The notes below the pieces were generated by a model. That model was not told where the DNA came from and ran no database searches. It saw nothing but the letters and a program-made list of their open reading frames with translations. The position numbers were made by a program, and so were the translations under genes. Source: JAFGBM01 sp964564915 (GTDB lineage Bacteria > Actinomycetota > Actinomycetes > Actinomycetales > Demequinaceae). From it: a stretch of 24,261 nucleotides of DNA. Below are positions 8,010 to 14,047 of this stretch, in pieces (position 1 is the stretch's first letter; each line of letters starts with the position of its first letter). The DNA lies in contig CAZMCU010000025.1 in assembly GCA_964564915.1 (NCBI GenBank), forward strand, positions 1 through 24,261, in the 5' to 3' direction.

Positions 8010-8952
8010 CAGCGAGGCCCTTCCCGGGCTTCTCGTCGTCGACAAGCCCGCGGGGTGGACGTCCCACGATGTCGTCGCGCGGATTCGGCGCCTCGCCGGG
8101 ACCCGGCGCGTCGGCCACGCCGGGACGCTCGACCCCATGGCGACCGGCGTGCTCATCCTCGGCATCGGCCAGGCGACGCGACTGTTGGGTTTCGTTGGCG
8201 GGGAGGACAAGGATTACGACGCGACCATCCGGCTCGGGGTGGCCACGGTGACGGACGACGCCGAGGGGGAGGTGTCCTCCCGCACGGACGCGGCGGAGGT
8301 CACGGTGGAGGCGACCACGGACGCGATCGCGGACCTCACCGGTGAAATCCTGCAGGTTCCCTCGTCCGTCAGCGCGATCAAGGTCGACGGGGTGCGTTCC
8401 TACGCGCGCGTGAGGGCGGGCACGGGCGTGAACCTGGAGGCTCGTCCCGCGACGGTTTCCCGGTTCGAGGTCCTTCAGCGGCGGCGCGGTTCGGACTTCG
8501 ACGCTGGCTGGCTCGACCTCGACGTCACGGTGACCGTCTCGTCCGGGACGTATGTGCGCGCCCTCGCTCGGGACCTGGGCACCGCGCTCGGGGTCGGGGG
8601 TCACCTGACGGCGCTGCGTCGCACCCGAGTGGGGGGTTTCGGCCTCGACCGTGCGGCCACCCTCGACGACCTTGGGGTGCTCGTCGATTCCGGCGAACCC
8701 CTCCCGATCGTGCCCCTCGCGGACGCCGCGCGCGCCATCCTGCCGTATCGTGTCGTCGCCGCGGAGGAGGCGGAGGACCTCTCTCACGGGAGGCGCATCG
8801 CGCGCCTGCCCATCGACGGCGAGCCGGACCCGGACACCCCCCTCGCCCTCATCGGACCGGAGGGGGCTCTCGTCGCCCTCGCGATCGTCGGCGACGCCGA
8901 CACCCTCCGCCCGTCGGCCGTGTTCTCCTCGTCTACGATGGGCGCACGATGA
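7990..8952 (+). CDS. truB: tRNA pseudouridine-55 synthase
   Basis: Converts U55 to pseudouridine in the T-loop of tRNAs. The catalytic motif GHAGTLDPMATG is present, with the catalytic aspartate at residue 48 counted from GTG 7990. The YDATIRLG, QVPSSVSAIKVDGVRSY and SGTYVRALARDLG segments are also typical of the family. The open frame extends back to 7672, but that part overlaps rbfA and has no TruB similarity. GTG 7990 gives 320 aa, normal for the family, with GAAGG about 9-12 nt upstream; GTG 7993 is an equivalent choice. It overlaps rbfA by 20 nt and ribF by 4 nt (ATGA), so it is part of the infB operon. Confidence 0.95.
   Translation: MVSAARSSEALPGLLVVDKPAGWTSHDVVARIRRLAGTRRVGHAGTLDPMATGVLILGIGQATRLLGFVGGEDKDYDATIRLGVATVTDDAEGEVSSRTDAAEVTVEATTDAIADLTGEILQVPSSVSAIKVDGVRSYARVRAGTGVNLEARPATVSRFEVLQRRRGSDFDAGWLDLDVTVTVSSGTYVRALARDLGTALGVGGHLTALRRTRVGGFGLDRAATLDDLGVLVDSGEPLPIVPLADAARAILPYRVVAAEEAEDLSHGRRIARLPIDGEPDPDTPLALIGPEGALVALAIVGDADTLRPSAVFSSSTMGAR
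8934..8939 (+). promoter_or_regulatory. Possible ribF promoter inside the end of truB
   Basis: TACGAT lies 9 nt before the ribF ATG at 8949, so a transcript from it would begin at or within a few bases of the start codon. ribF has no clear Shine-Dalgarno of its own. Translational coupling to truB through the ATGA overlap is the alternative way to start it. Confidence 0.3.
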
Positions 8953-9929
8953 GCACCGAGCTCTGGACCTCCCTCGACGACGTCCCCCACGACGGGCGCG
9001 CGTCCGTCGTCACGCTGGGCAACTTCGACGGCGTGCATCGCGGGCACCAGGCCGTCCTCGCTCGCGTGGTCGATGAGGCGCACGCGAGGGGCGACCGAGC
9101 CGTCGCCATCACGTTCGATCCCCATCCCCTCGTCGTCCATCGCCCCGAGCGACCCCCGACGCTCATCACCGGGCTCGAGGACCGGATCGAGAGGATGGCC
9201 GCGACCGGTCTTGACGGGATCCTCGTCATTCCGTACACGTTGGAGTTCGCCGAGCAGACGGGCGAGGAGTTCGTGCGGACCTGGTTGGTGGACGGGCTTC
9301 ACGTGTCCGGCGTCATCATCGGTCACGACACCAAGTTCGGACGCGGGAACACCGGCCATACCAAGACGATGATCGACCTCGGCGAAAGGCTCGGGTTTTC
9401 GGTCGAGGTGATGGACTGGGCTGGCATCCAGAACGGGACCGACCGTCGGTGGTCGTCGACGTGGGTTCGGGAGTTGCTGGAGGCTGGCAACGTCGCGCAA
9501 GCCGCGACCATCCTGGGGCGCGAGCATCGCGTGCGTGGGGTCGTGGTCCATGGTGACGCCCTCGGTCACTTCCTCGGTTTTCCGACCGCGAACCTCGACG
9601 TCTATGCCGGCATGATCCCCGGCAGCGGCGTCTACGCGGGGTGGCTGACCGTCATGGAGCCGGGGGAGAGCGTAGACGGAGCCGCCTACGTCGGGGAACG
9701 GTTCGCGGCGGCCATCAGCCTTGGGTTGAACCTCACCGTCGGGGGCACCGACCTGCGCGTCGAGGCTCATCTTCCCGACGCGCCCGACTTCGACCTCTAC
9801 GGGGCGAAGGTCGCGCTCGACTTCGTCGACCGGCGGCGCGGCATGCTCGACTTCGGCTCGATCGACGCCCTCAAGGTGGGGCTCGCGGAGGATGTCGTGT
9901 GGGTGCGAGGAGTGCTCGGCTCCCGCTAA
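8949..9929 (+). CDS. ribF: Bifunctional riboflavin kinase / FAD synthetase
   Basis: Makes FMN from riboflavin and then FAD from FMN. The N-terminal nucleotidyltransferase half (FAD synthetase) carries VTLGNFDGVHRGHQ and ITFDPHPL. The C-terminal flavokinase half starts near residue 190 with RVRGVVVHGDALG and LGFPTANLD, and ends with VEAHLPD and DLYG. At 326 aa it is of normal length. The usual NPTF motif of the flavokinase half is replaced here by NLTV (Asn about residue 261), so kinase efficiency may be altered. The gene overlaps truB by ATGA and is followed by a 154-nt spacer containing the rpsO promoter and leader. Confidence 0.94.
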   Translation: MSTELWTSLDDVPHDGRASVVTLGNFDGVHRGHQAVLARVVDEAHARGDRAVAITFDPHPLVVHRPERPPTLITGLEDRIERMAATGLDGILVIPYTLEFAEQTGEEFVRTWLVDGLHVSGVIIGHDTKFGRGNTGHTKTMIDLGERLGFSVEVMDWAGIQNGTDRRWSSTWVRELLEAGNVAQAATILGREHRVRGVVVHGDALGHFLGFPTANLDVYAGMIPGSGVYAGWLTVMEPGESVDGAAYVGERFAAAISLGLNLTVGGTDLRVEAHLPDAPDFDLYGAKVALDFVDRRRGMLDFGSIDALKVGLAEDVVWVRGVLGSR

Positions 9930-9993
9930 ATCTCCCCGCCGCCGGTTCCGATGGTAGGGAAGCGGCAGGGGAACGACGGGGTGGTTCCGCTGG

Positions 9994-9999
9994 TACGAT
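9994..9999 (+). promoter_or_regulatory. rpsO promoter (-10)
   Basis: GGTACGAT contains a TANNNT hexamer about 85 nt before the rpsO start. The sequence around it (GGTTCCGCTGGTA, 9983-9995) repeats 39 nt upstream as GGTTCCGATGGTA (9944-9956), where TAGGGA could be a second, weaker -10. No clear -35 is seen. Confidence 0.4.
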
Positions 10000-10000
10000 G

Positions 10001-10026
10001 GTCCCCGCCGTACAACGGCCGCGGAC
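10001..10026 (+). promoter_or_regulatory. Hairpin in the rpsO leader, candidate S15 autoregulatory site
   Basis: GTCC (10001-10004) pairs with GGAC (10023-10026), and GCCG (10007-10010) with CGGC (10016-10019), around a TACAA loop with a small internal loop. It would be near the 5' end of the rpsO mRNA. S15 autoregulates through diverse leader structures in many bacteria; whether this one binds S15 is inference only. Confidence 0.3.
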
Positions 10027-10083
10027 ACCAGTGCCCCGGAGAACCAGCCCGGGAGCGCCGCGCAACGACCCAAGGGAGACACC

Positions 10084-10353
10084 GTGCCGCTCGACGCAGC
10101 AACCAAGAAGACCATCATGGAGAAGTACGCCACCAGCCCGGCCGACACCGGCTCTCCCGAGGTTCAGGTGGCGCTCTTGAGTCAGCGCATCTCCGACCTG
10201 ACGGAGCACCTCAAGCTTCATCCTCACGACCACCACTCGCGCAGGGGCCTCTTGCTCCTCGTCGGTCAGCGTCGCCGCATCCTCGGCTACCTGCAGAAAA
10301 TCGACATCGAACGCTACCGTTCGCTCATCGAACGCCTGGGCCTGCGCCGCTAG
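10084..10353 (+). CDS. rpsO: 30S ribosomal protein S15
   Basis: Primary 16S rRNA-binding protein of the small-subunit platform that also forms an intersubunit bridge. 89 aa, the standard length. Conserved features include the TGSPEVQVALL segment (about residues 22-32), the DHHSRRGLLLLVGQRRRIL rRNA-contact helix (about 48-66) and the basic LGLRR end. GTG 10084 has AAGGGAGA a few bases upstream. rpsO next to pnp is conserved across bacteria. Hairpins in the 229-nt spacer suggest that rpsO and pnp transcripts are separated or processed here. Confidence 0.98.
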   Translation: MPLDAATKKTIMEKYATSPADTGSPEVQVALLSQRISDLTEHLKLHPHDHHSRRGLLLLVGQRRRILGYLQKIDIERYRSLIERLGLRR

Positions 10354-10392
10354 CCAGAGAGCCACTTCCCGTCGGGGAGCGCCCCACTCTGG
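10354..10392 (+). terminator. Hairpin directly after rpsO (attenuator or processing site)
   Basis: CCAGAG begins the base after the rpsO stop and pairs with CTCTGG at 10387-10392. An inner TCCC/GGGG pairing is possible. There is no T-tract, and the 3' arm abuts a TACCAT -10 box, so it could be a partial terminator combined with the pnp promoter region. Confidence 0.45.
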
Positions 10393-10398
10393 TACCAT
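10393..10398 (+). promoter_or_regulatory. Likely pnp promoter (-10)
   Basis: GGTACCATTC matches the extended -10 form used in this window. Initiation near 10405 would place the whole pnp leader structure at the 5' end of the mRNA. The -35 region is poor and overlaps the rpsO hairpin. Confidence 0.4.
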
Positions 10399-10407
10399 TC
10401 ACTCGGC

Positions 10408-10576
10408 CTTCCGCGTTTGCGGAAGTTGCCCCAACACAGGGAATAGCCCGCTTGACCGCTGATCATCGGTGGAAATGGCCAGAATCGCAGAACGGATTCT
10501 GACCGTTTCCACTGACGATCAGTGGCGAGGCTGCGGCCTGTGCCGCAGGGCTACTCCCAACACACTCAAGGAGTAG
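10408..10576 (+). ncRNA. Structured pnp leader (Actino-pnp-like cis element)
   Basis: Four hairpins lie between rpsO and pnp. CTTCCGC/GCGGAAG with a GTTT loop spans 10408-10425. A long imperfect stem (10456-10476 with 10505-10525: 17 Watson-Crick pairs, 3 G-U, 1 mismatch) is capped by CAGAATC/GATTCTG (10480-10486 with 10495-10501). CTGCGGC/GCCGCAG with a CTGT loop spans 10531-10548. CTACTCC (10551-10557) pairs perfectly with GGAGTAG (10570-10576), which contains the pnp ribosome binding site. A conserved Actino-pnp RNA motif is known upstream of pnp in actinomycetes, and this is very probably a member, although I could not score it against the model. The long stem is a plausible RNase III target, as in E. 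coli pnp autoregulation. Confidence 0.75.
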
Positions 10577-10582
10577 AACCCC

Positions 10583-12820
10583 ATGGAGGGTCCAGAAATC
10601 CAATTCGCCGAAGCCGTTATCGATAACGGCACGTTCGGCAAGCGCACCGTCCGCTTCGAGACGGGCCGCCTCGCGCGGCAGGCGGGCGGCTCGGCCGTCG
10701 CCTATCTCGACGGAGAGACGATGCTTCTCTCCGCCACAACGGCGTCGAAGGAGCCGCGTGCCGGCTTCGACTTCTTCCCGTTGACCGTGGACGTGGAAGA
10801 GCGCGCATACGCCGCCGGACGCATCCCCGGATCGTTCTTCCGTCGCGAGGGTCGCCCCTCGACGGATGCCATCCTCACGTGCCGCCTGATCGACCGGCCG
10901 TTGCGCCCGTCGTTCGTCAAGGGGTTGCGCAACGAGATCCAGGTGGTCGTCACGGTGATGGCCATCAACCCCGACGACCAGTACGACGCCCTGGCGATCA
11001 ACGCGGCGTCGATGTCCACCCAGCTCGCGGGACTGCCCTTCAGCGGCCCGATCGGTGGCGTGCGTGTCGCACTCATCGAGGGCACGTGGGTAGCCTTCCC
11101 CCGCTACAGCGACCTTCCCCGCGCCGTCTTCACGATGGTCGTAGCCGGTCGCATCGTCGGTGACGATGTCGCCATCATGATGGTCGAGGCCGAGGCGACG
11201 AACGACGCCGTCACGCTCGTCTCCGAGGGTGCCAAGGCGCCGACGGAGGCCGTCGTGGCGGAGGGGCTCGAGGCGGCCAAGCCGTTCATTCGGGCCTTGT
11301 GCGTCGCGCAGTCCGACCTCGCGAAGCGCACCGCGAAGGAGACGGGGGAGTTCCCCGTGTTCCTCGACTACCAGGAGGACGTCGAGGCGGCGGTAGCGAA
11401 GGCGGCGGAAGCCGACCTGAGCAAGGCCCTCACGATCGCGGGCAAGGTCGAGCGCGAGACGCGACTCGACGAGATCAAGGCGGCAACCATCGAGGCCCTC
11501 GCGGGCCAGTTCGAGGGTCGCGAAGGCGAGATTTCCGCCGCGATTCGTTCCGTCACCAAGCGAGTGGTGCGTCAGCGCATCCTCAAGGACGGCATGCGTA
11601 TCGACGGGCGCGGACTCACGGACATTCGGCCGCTCTCGGCCGAGGTTGCCGTGGTTCCTCGCGTTCACGGCTCGGCGATCTTCGAGCGTGGCGAGACCCA
11701 GATCCTGGGGATCACGACGCTCAACATGCTCAAGATGGAGCAGCAGATCGACGCGCTTACCCCGGAGACGCACAAGCGGTACATGCACCACTACAACTTC
11801 CCGCCGTATTCGGTTGGCGAGACGGGCCGCGTCGGGTCCCCCAAGCGTCGTGAGATCGGACACGGTGCGCTCGCCGAGCGTGCCCTCATGCCCGTCCTCC
11901 CGAGCCGCGAGGACTTCCCGTATGCGATTCGTCAGGTCTCGGAGGCCTTCGGGTCGAACGGTTCGACGTCCATGGGTTCCGTGTGTGCCTCGACCCTGTC
12001 GCTCCTGAACGCGGGGGTGCCGCTCAAGGCGCCCGTCGCGGGCATCGCGATGGGCCTCGTCTCCGACACCGTCGAGGGCGAAACCAAGTTCGCGGCGTTG
12101 ACCGACATCCTGGGCGCCGAAGACGCCTACGGTGACATGGACTTCAAGGTCGCGGGCACGAGCGAGTTCGTCACCGCCATCCAGCTCGACACCAAGTTGG
12201 ACGGCATCCCGGCGTCCGTGCTGGGTGCCGCCCTGCAGCAGGCTCACGACGCGAGGCTTCACATCCTCGGCGTGATGAATGCCGCGATCAGCGAGCCGGA
12301 CGAGATGAGCCTGCTCGCGCCGCGCATCATCACGGTCAAGGTCCCCGTCGACAAGATTGGCGAGGTCATCGGTCCGAAGGGCAAGATGATCAACTCGATC
12401 CAGGACGAGACTGGGGCGGACATCTCCATCGAGGACGACGGCACCGTGTACATCGGTGCGACGGTCGGTTCGCAGGCGGAAGCCGCTCGCGACATGGTGA
12501 ACGCGATCGCCAACCCGCACATGCCGTCCGTCGGTGAGCGCTTCGTCGGGACGGTCGTCAAGACCGTCGCGTTCGGTGCGTTCGTTTCGCTGTCTCCCGG
12601 TCGGGACGGTCTCTTGCACATCTCGGAGATTCGCAAGCTCGCCGGTGGCAAGCGCGTGGAGAACGTCGAGGACGTCCTGAGCGTCGGCCAGAAGATCCAG
12701 GTGGAGCTCAAGGAGATCGACCCGCGCGGGAAGCTCTCCCTCGGCATCGTCGAGGATGGGGCCGCCGCTAGCACCCCCACCGCCGACGCCCCCGCCACGG
12801 AAGGCGAACCGAAGGCCTAG
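10583..12820 (+). CDS. pnp: Polyribonucleotide nucleotidyltransferase (PNPase)
   Basis: Phosphorolytic 3'-5' exoribonuclease and core of RNA turnover; in actinobacteria it is also the main 3'-tailing enzyme. It is 745 aa. Two RNase PH-like domains flank an all-helical domain. The second core has the phosphate-site GSTSMGSVCAS segment and the catalytic GDMDFKVAGT stretch (Asp about 518 and 520). A KH domain carries GPKG at about 597-600, and an S1 domain covers about 651-722, ending in an Ala/Thr-rich tail. ATG 10583 has AAGGAG 9 nt upstream, sequestered in the leader hairpin described separately. Transcription ends at the strong terminator 20 nt downstream. Confidence 0.98.
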   Translation: MEGPEIQFAEAVIDNGTFGKRTVRFETGRLARQAGGSAVAYLDGETMLLSATTASKEPRAGFDFFPLTVDVEERAYAAGRIPGSFFRREGRPSTDAILTCRLIDRPLRPSFVKGLRNEIQVVVTVMAINPDDQYDALAINAASMSTQLAGLPFSGPIGGVRVALIEGTWVAFPRYSDLPRAVFTMVVAGRIVGDDVAIMMVEAEATNDAVTLVSEGAKAPTEAVVAEGLEAAKPFIRALCVAQSDLAKRTAKETGEFPVFLDYQEDVEAAVAKAAEADLSKALTIAGKVERETRLDEIKAATIEALAGQFEGREGEISAAIRSVTKRVVRQRILKDGMRIDGRGLTDIRPLSAEVAVVPRVHGSAIFERGETQILGITTLNMLKMEQQIDALTPETHKRYMHHYNFPPYSVGETGRVGSPKRREIGHGALAERALMPVLPSREDFPYAIRQVSEAFGSNGSTSMGSVCASTLSLLNAGVPLKAPVAGIAMGLVSDTVEGETKFAALTDILGAEDAYGDMDFKVAGTSEFVTAIQLDTKLDGIPASVLGAALQQAHDARLHILGVMNAAISEPDEMSLLAPRIITVKVPVDKIGEVIGPKGKMINSIQDETGADISIEDDGTVYIGATVGSQAEAARDMVNAIANPHMPSVGERFVGTVVKTVAFGAFVSLSPGRDGLLHISEIRKLAGGKRVENVEDVLSVGQKIQVELKEIDPRGKLSLGIVEDGAAASTPTADAPATEGEPKA

Positions 12821-12839
12821 CCTCAACGGAGTGAACGAG

Positions 12840-12872
12840 GGGCGGTGCGGGGAAACCCGCACCGCCCTTTTT
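12840..12872 (+). terminator. Strong intrinsic terminator after pnp
   Basis: GGGCGGTGCGGG (12840-12851) and CCCGCACCGCCC (12856-12867) form a perfect 12-bp stem with a GAAA tetraloop, followed at once by five T. It ends the nusA-to-pnp cluster and insulates the next gene. Confidence 0.95.
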
Positions 12873-12894
12873 CGCAACTTTCCCACCTCGTTGC

Positions 12895-12900
12895 CATGAT
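12895..12900 (+). promoter_or_regulatory. Possible -10 of the cyclase-like gene
   Basis: CATGAT ends 6 nt before ATG 12907, the same spacing as the leaderless-type promoters of proS, the M16 gene and dapB. It deviates from TANNNT at the first base. GAGGGG touches the ATG and is too close to act as a normal ribosome binding site. Confidence 0.25.
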
Positions 12901-12906
12901 GAGGGG

Positions 12907-13833
12907 ATGGGTGACGAGATTCTGTCGTGGCTGCTGGAGGGCGATCCGGCGATTCGGTGGCAAGTGCTGCGCGACCTTGTCGATGCCGACGACGACGTGG
13001 TCGAGGCGGAGCGTCAACGCGTGGCAACGGAGGGTTGGGGCGCGCGGCTTCTCGCGGAACAGGATCCGGACGGCACGTGGGCGGGAGCGATCTACAGCCC
13101 CAAATGGGTGTCCACCACGTACACGCTGTTGCTCCTCCACTGGTTGGGTCTCCCGGGCGACAACGCGCAAGCCCTAGCCGGGTGTCGTCACCTCTGGGAG
13201 GGAGTCCGGTACGTCGACGGCGTCCCAACACCGCACAAGATCCAAGCCCCGCCCGACGCGTGCGTGACCGCGATGTTCGTCTTGCTCGCGTCCCGGTTTG
13301 GCTACCGCGATCCGCGGATCGAGAACGGGGTCGAGTGGCTGTTGGGACAGCAGATGGACGACGGGGGGTGGAACTGCGAGCGCACCAGGACGCGAACCGA
13401 GCATGGATCGTTCCACACCACCATCAGCACCCTCGATGCCTTCGTCGAATACGAGCGGGCGGTTGGGGCGATGCCCGTAGCGGAAGCCGCACAGAAGGGC
13501 CGTGACTTCTTCCTGGCGCACCGTCTCTATCGCTCGCACCGGACGGGCGAGCCTTCCAACCCCGCGTTCACCAAGTTCCCGTTCCCGCCCCAGTGGCACT
13601 TCGAGGTGATGCGGGGCCTTGAGCACTTTGCGACGGTGGACGCTCCACGCGACGAGCGCCTTGGGGACGCCGTGGATCTCATCCGCCGCGCCCAGCGCAA
13701 GGACGGCACGTGGCCGGGCTACACGGCGTACTCGGGGCGCACTTGGTTCCGGATGGAGCCAGCGGGCCCGAGCCGCTGGAACACCCTCCGAGCCTTGCGC
13801 GTGCTGCGCTGGTGGGAGGGAAACGGGCACTAA
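12907..13833 (+). CDS. Terpenoid-cyclase-fold (prenyltransferase/squalene oxidase repeat) protein
   Basis: 308-residue cytoplasmic protein of unknown function with repeats of the squalene-cyclase/prenyltransferase alpha-toroid. QW-like repeats are visible: QDPDGTW (52-58), QQMDDGGW (148-155) and QRKDGTW (263-269), each in a helix-loop-helix context. At 308 aa it is half the size of a squalene-hopene cyclase (about 630 aa) and lacks a central DXDD in the catalytic context. The DADD at 26-29 lies in an N-terminal loop and is probably coincidental. It may be a single-barrel prenyl-binding enzyme or a non-catalytic relative. It stands alone between the pnp terminator and the c-di-GMP operon, so context gives no pathway. 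Start ATG 12907 is the first in frame. Confidence 0.8.
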   Translation: MGDEILSWLLEGDPAIRWQVLRDLVDADDDVVEAERQRVATEGWGARLLAEQDPDGTWAGAIYSPKWVSTTYTLLLLHWLGLPGDNAQALAGCRHLWEGVRYVDGVPTPHKIQAPPDACVTAMFVLLASRFGYRDPRIENGVEWLLGQQMDDGGWNCERTRTRTEHGSFHTTISTLDAFVEYERAVGAMPVAEAAQKGRDFFLAHRLYRSHRTGEPSNPAFTKFPFPPQWHFEVMRGLEHFATVDAPRDERLGDAVDLIRRAQRKDGTWPGYTAYSGRTWFRMEPAGPSRWNTLRALRVLRWWEGNGH

Positions 13834-13838
13834 CCACC

Positions 13839-13862
13839 GCAATTTCCTCGGCAATTTCGAAA
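13839..13862. repeat. Direct repeat and palindrome upstream of the c-di-GMP operon
   Basis: GCAATTTC occurs at 13839-13846 and 13851-13858, a 12-bp period, and the second copy runs into the palindrome TTTCGAAA (13855-13862). Possible operator sequence upstream of -10-like TATCAAT/TAGGTAT stretches at 13870-13886. No regulator can be named. Confidence 0.3.
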
Positions 13863-13897
13863 CACGGGGTATCAATTCGTAGGTATCTGGGTGGTTC

Positions 13898-13984
13898 ATG
13901 CGAGAAGATGAACTGCGGTCGCCATTCGACGGCCGTTACACATTGGGGGTGAAGGAGACATCTGCGAGTGCTGAACCGCCCTGA
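13898..13984 (+). CDS. Possible 28-codon leader peptide upstream of the GGDEF-EAL gene
   Basis: ATG 13898 opens a 28-residue frame (MREDELRSPFDG at the start, SASAEPP at the end), closing at TGA 13982-13984. A TAGGTAT lies about 11 nt upstream. The stop lies inside the stem of the structured leader (CCTGATG), so translation would disrupt that structure, and the peptide ends Glu-Pro-Pro-stop, a context known to slow ribosomes. Against it: only about half the third positions are G/C, far below the real genes here, and there is no good ribosome binding site. May be chance. Confidence 0.2.
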   Translation: MREDELRSPFDGRYTLGVKETSASAEPP

Positions 13985-14036
13985 TGCTCTCAGCACATCA
14001 GGACCTACGGCGGTCGCGGAGTCTGTCCCTCGCAGA
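13961..14036 (+). ncRNA. Pseudoknot-capable structured leader of the GGDEF-EAL operon, riboswitch-like
   Basis: Four perfect pairings fit together. P1 is TCTGCGAG (13961-13968) with CTCGCAGA (14029-14036). Inside it CCGCC (13976-13980) pairs with GGCGG (14009-14013), enclosing CTGATG/CATCAG (13981-13986 with 13996-14001). The loop bases TCAGCA (13990-13995) pair with TGCTGA (13969-13974), making an H-type pseudoknot. P1 ends at the first base of the AAGGAG ribosome binding site (14036-14041), 6 nt before ATG 14048, so its formation could control translation. GAAGGAGA occurs on both sides of P1 (13951-13958 and 14035-14042). It does not match the c-di-GMP-I, c-di-AMP, cobalamin, TPP, glycine or fluoride consensus as I know them. 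Confidence 0.5.
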
Positions 14037-14047
14037 AGGAGAGCCTC

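Noticed and set aside
10463..13231. Very long open frame (922 aa) on the minus strand across pnp
   Set aside because: It is the shadow of pnp and its leader in a high-GC sequence. Its translation is rich in Arg, Asp, Gly and Val with no recognisable domain, while the plus-strand frame is a textbook PNPase.
13961..14036. Assignment of the GGDEF-EAL leader to a c-di-GMP-I or fluoride riboswitch
   Set aside because: The c-di-GMP-I core bases and tetraloop-receptor are absent. The short CCGCC and CTGATG strings recall the fluoride class, but the order and stems do not fit.
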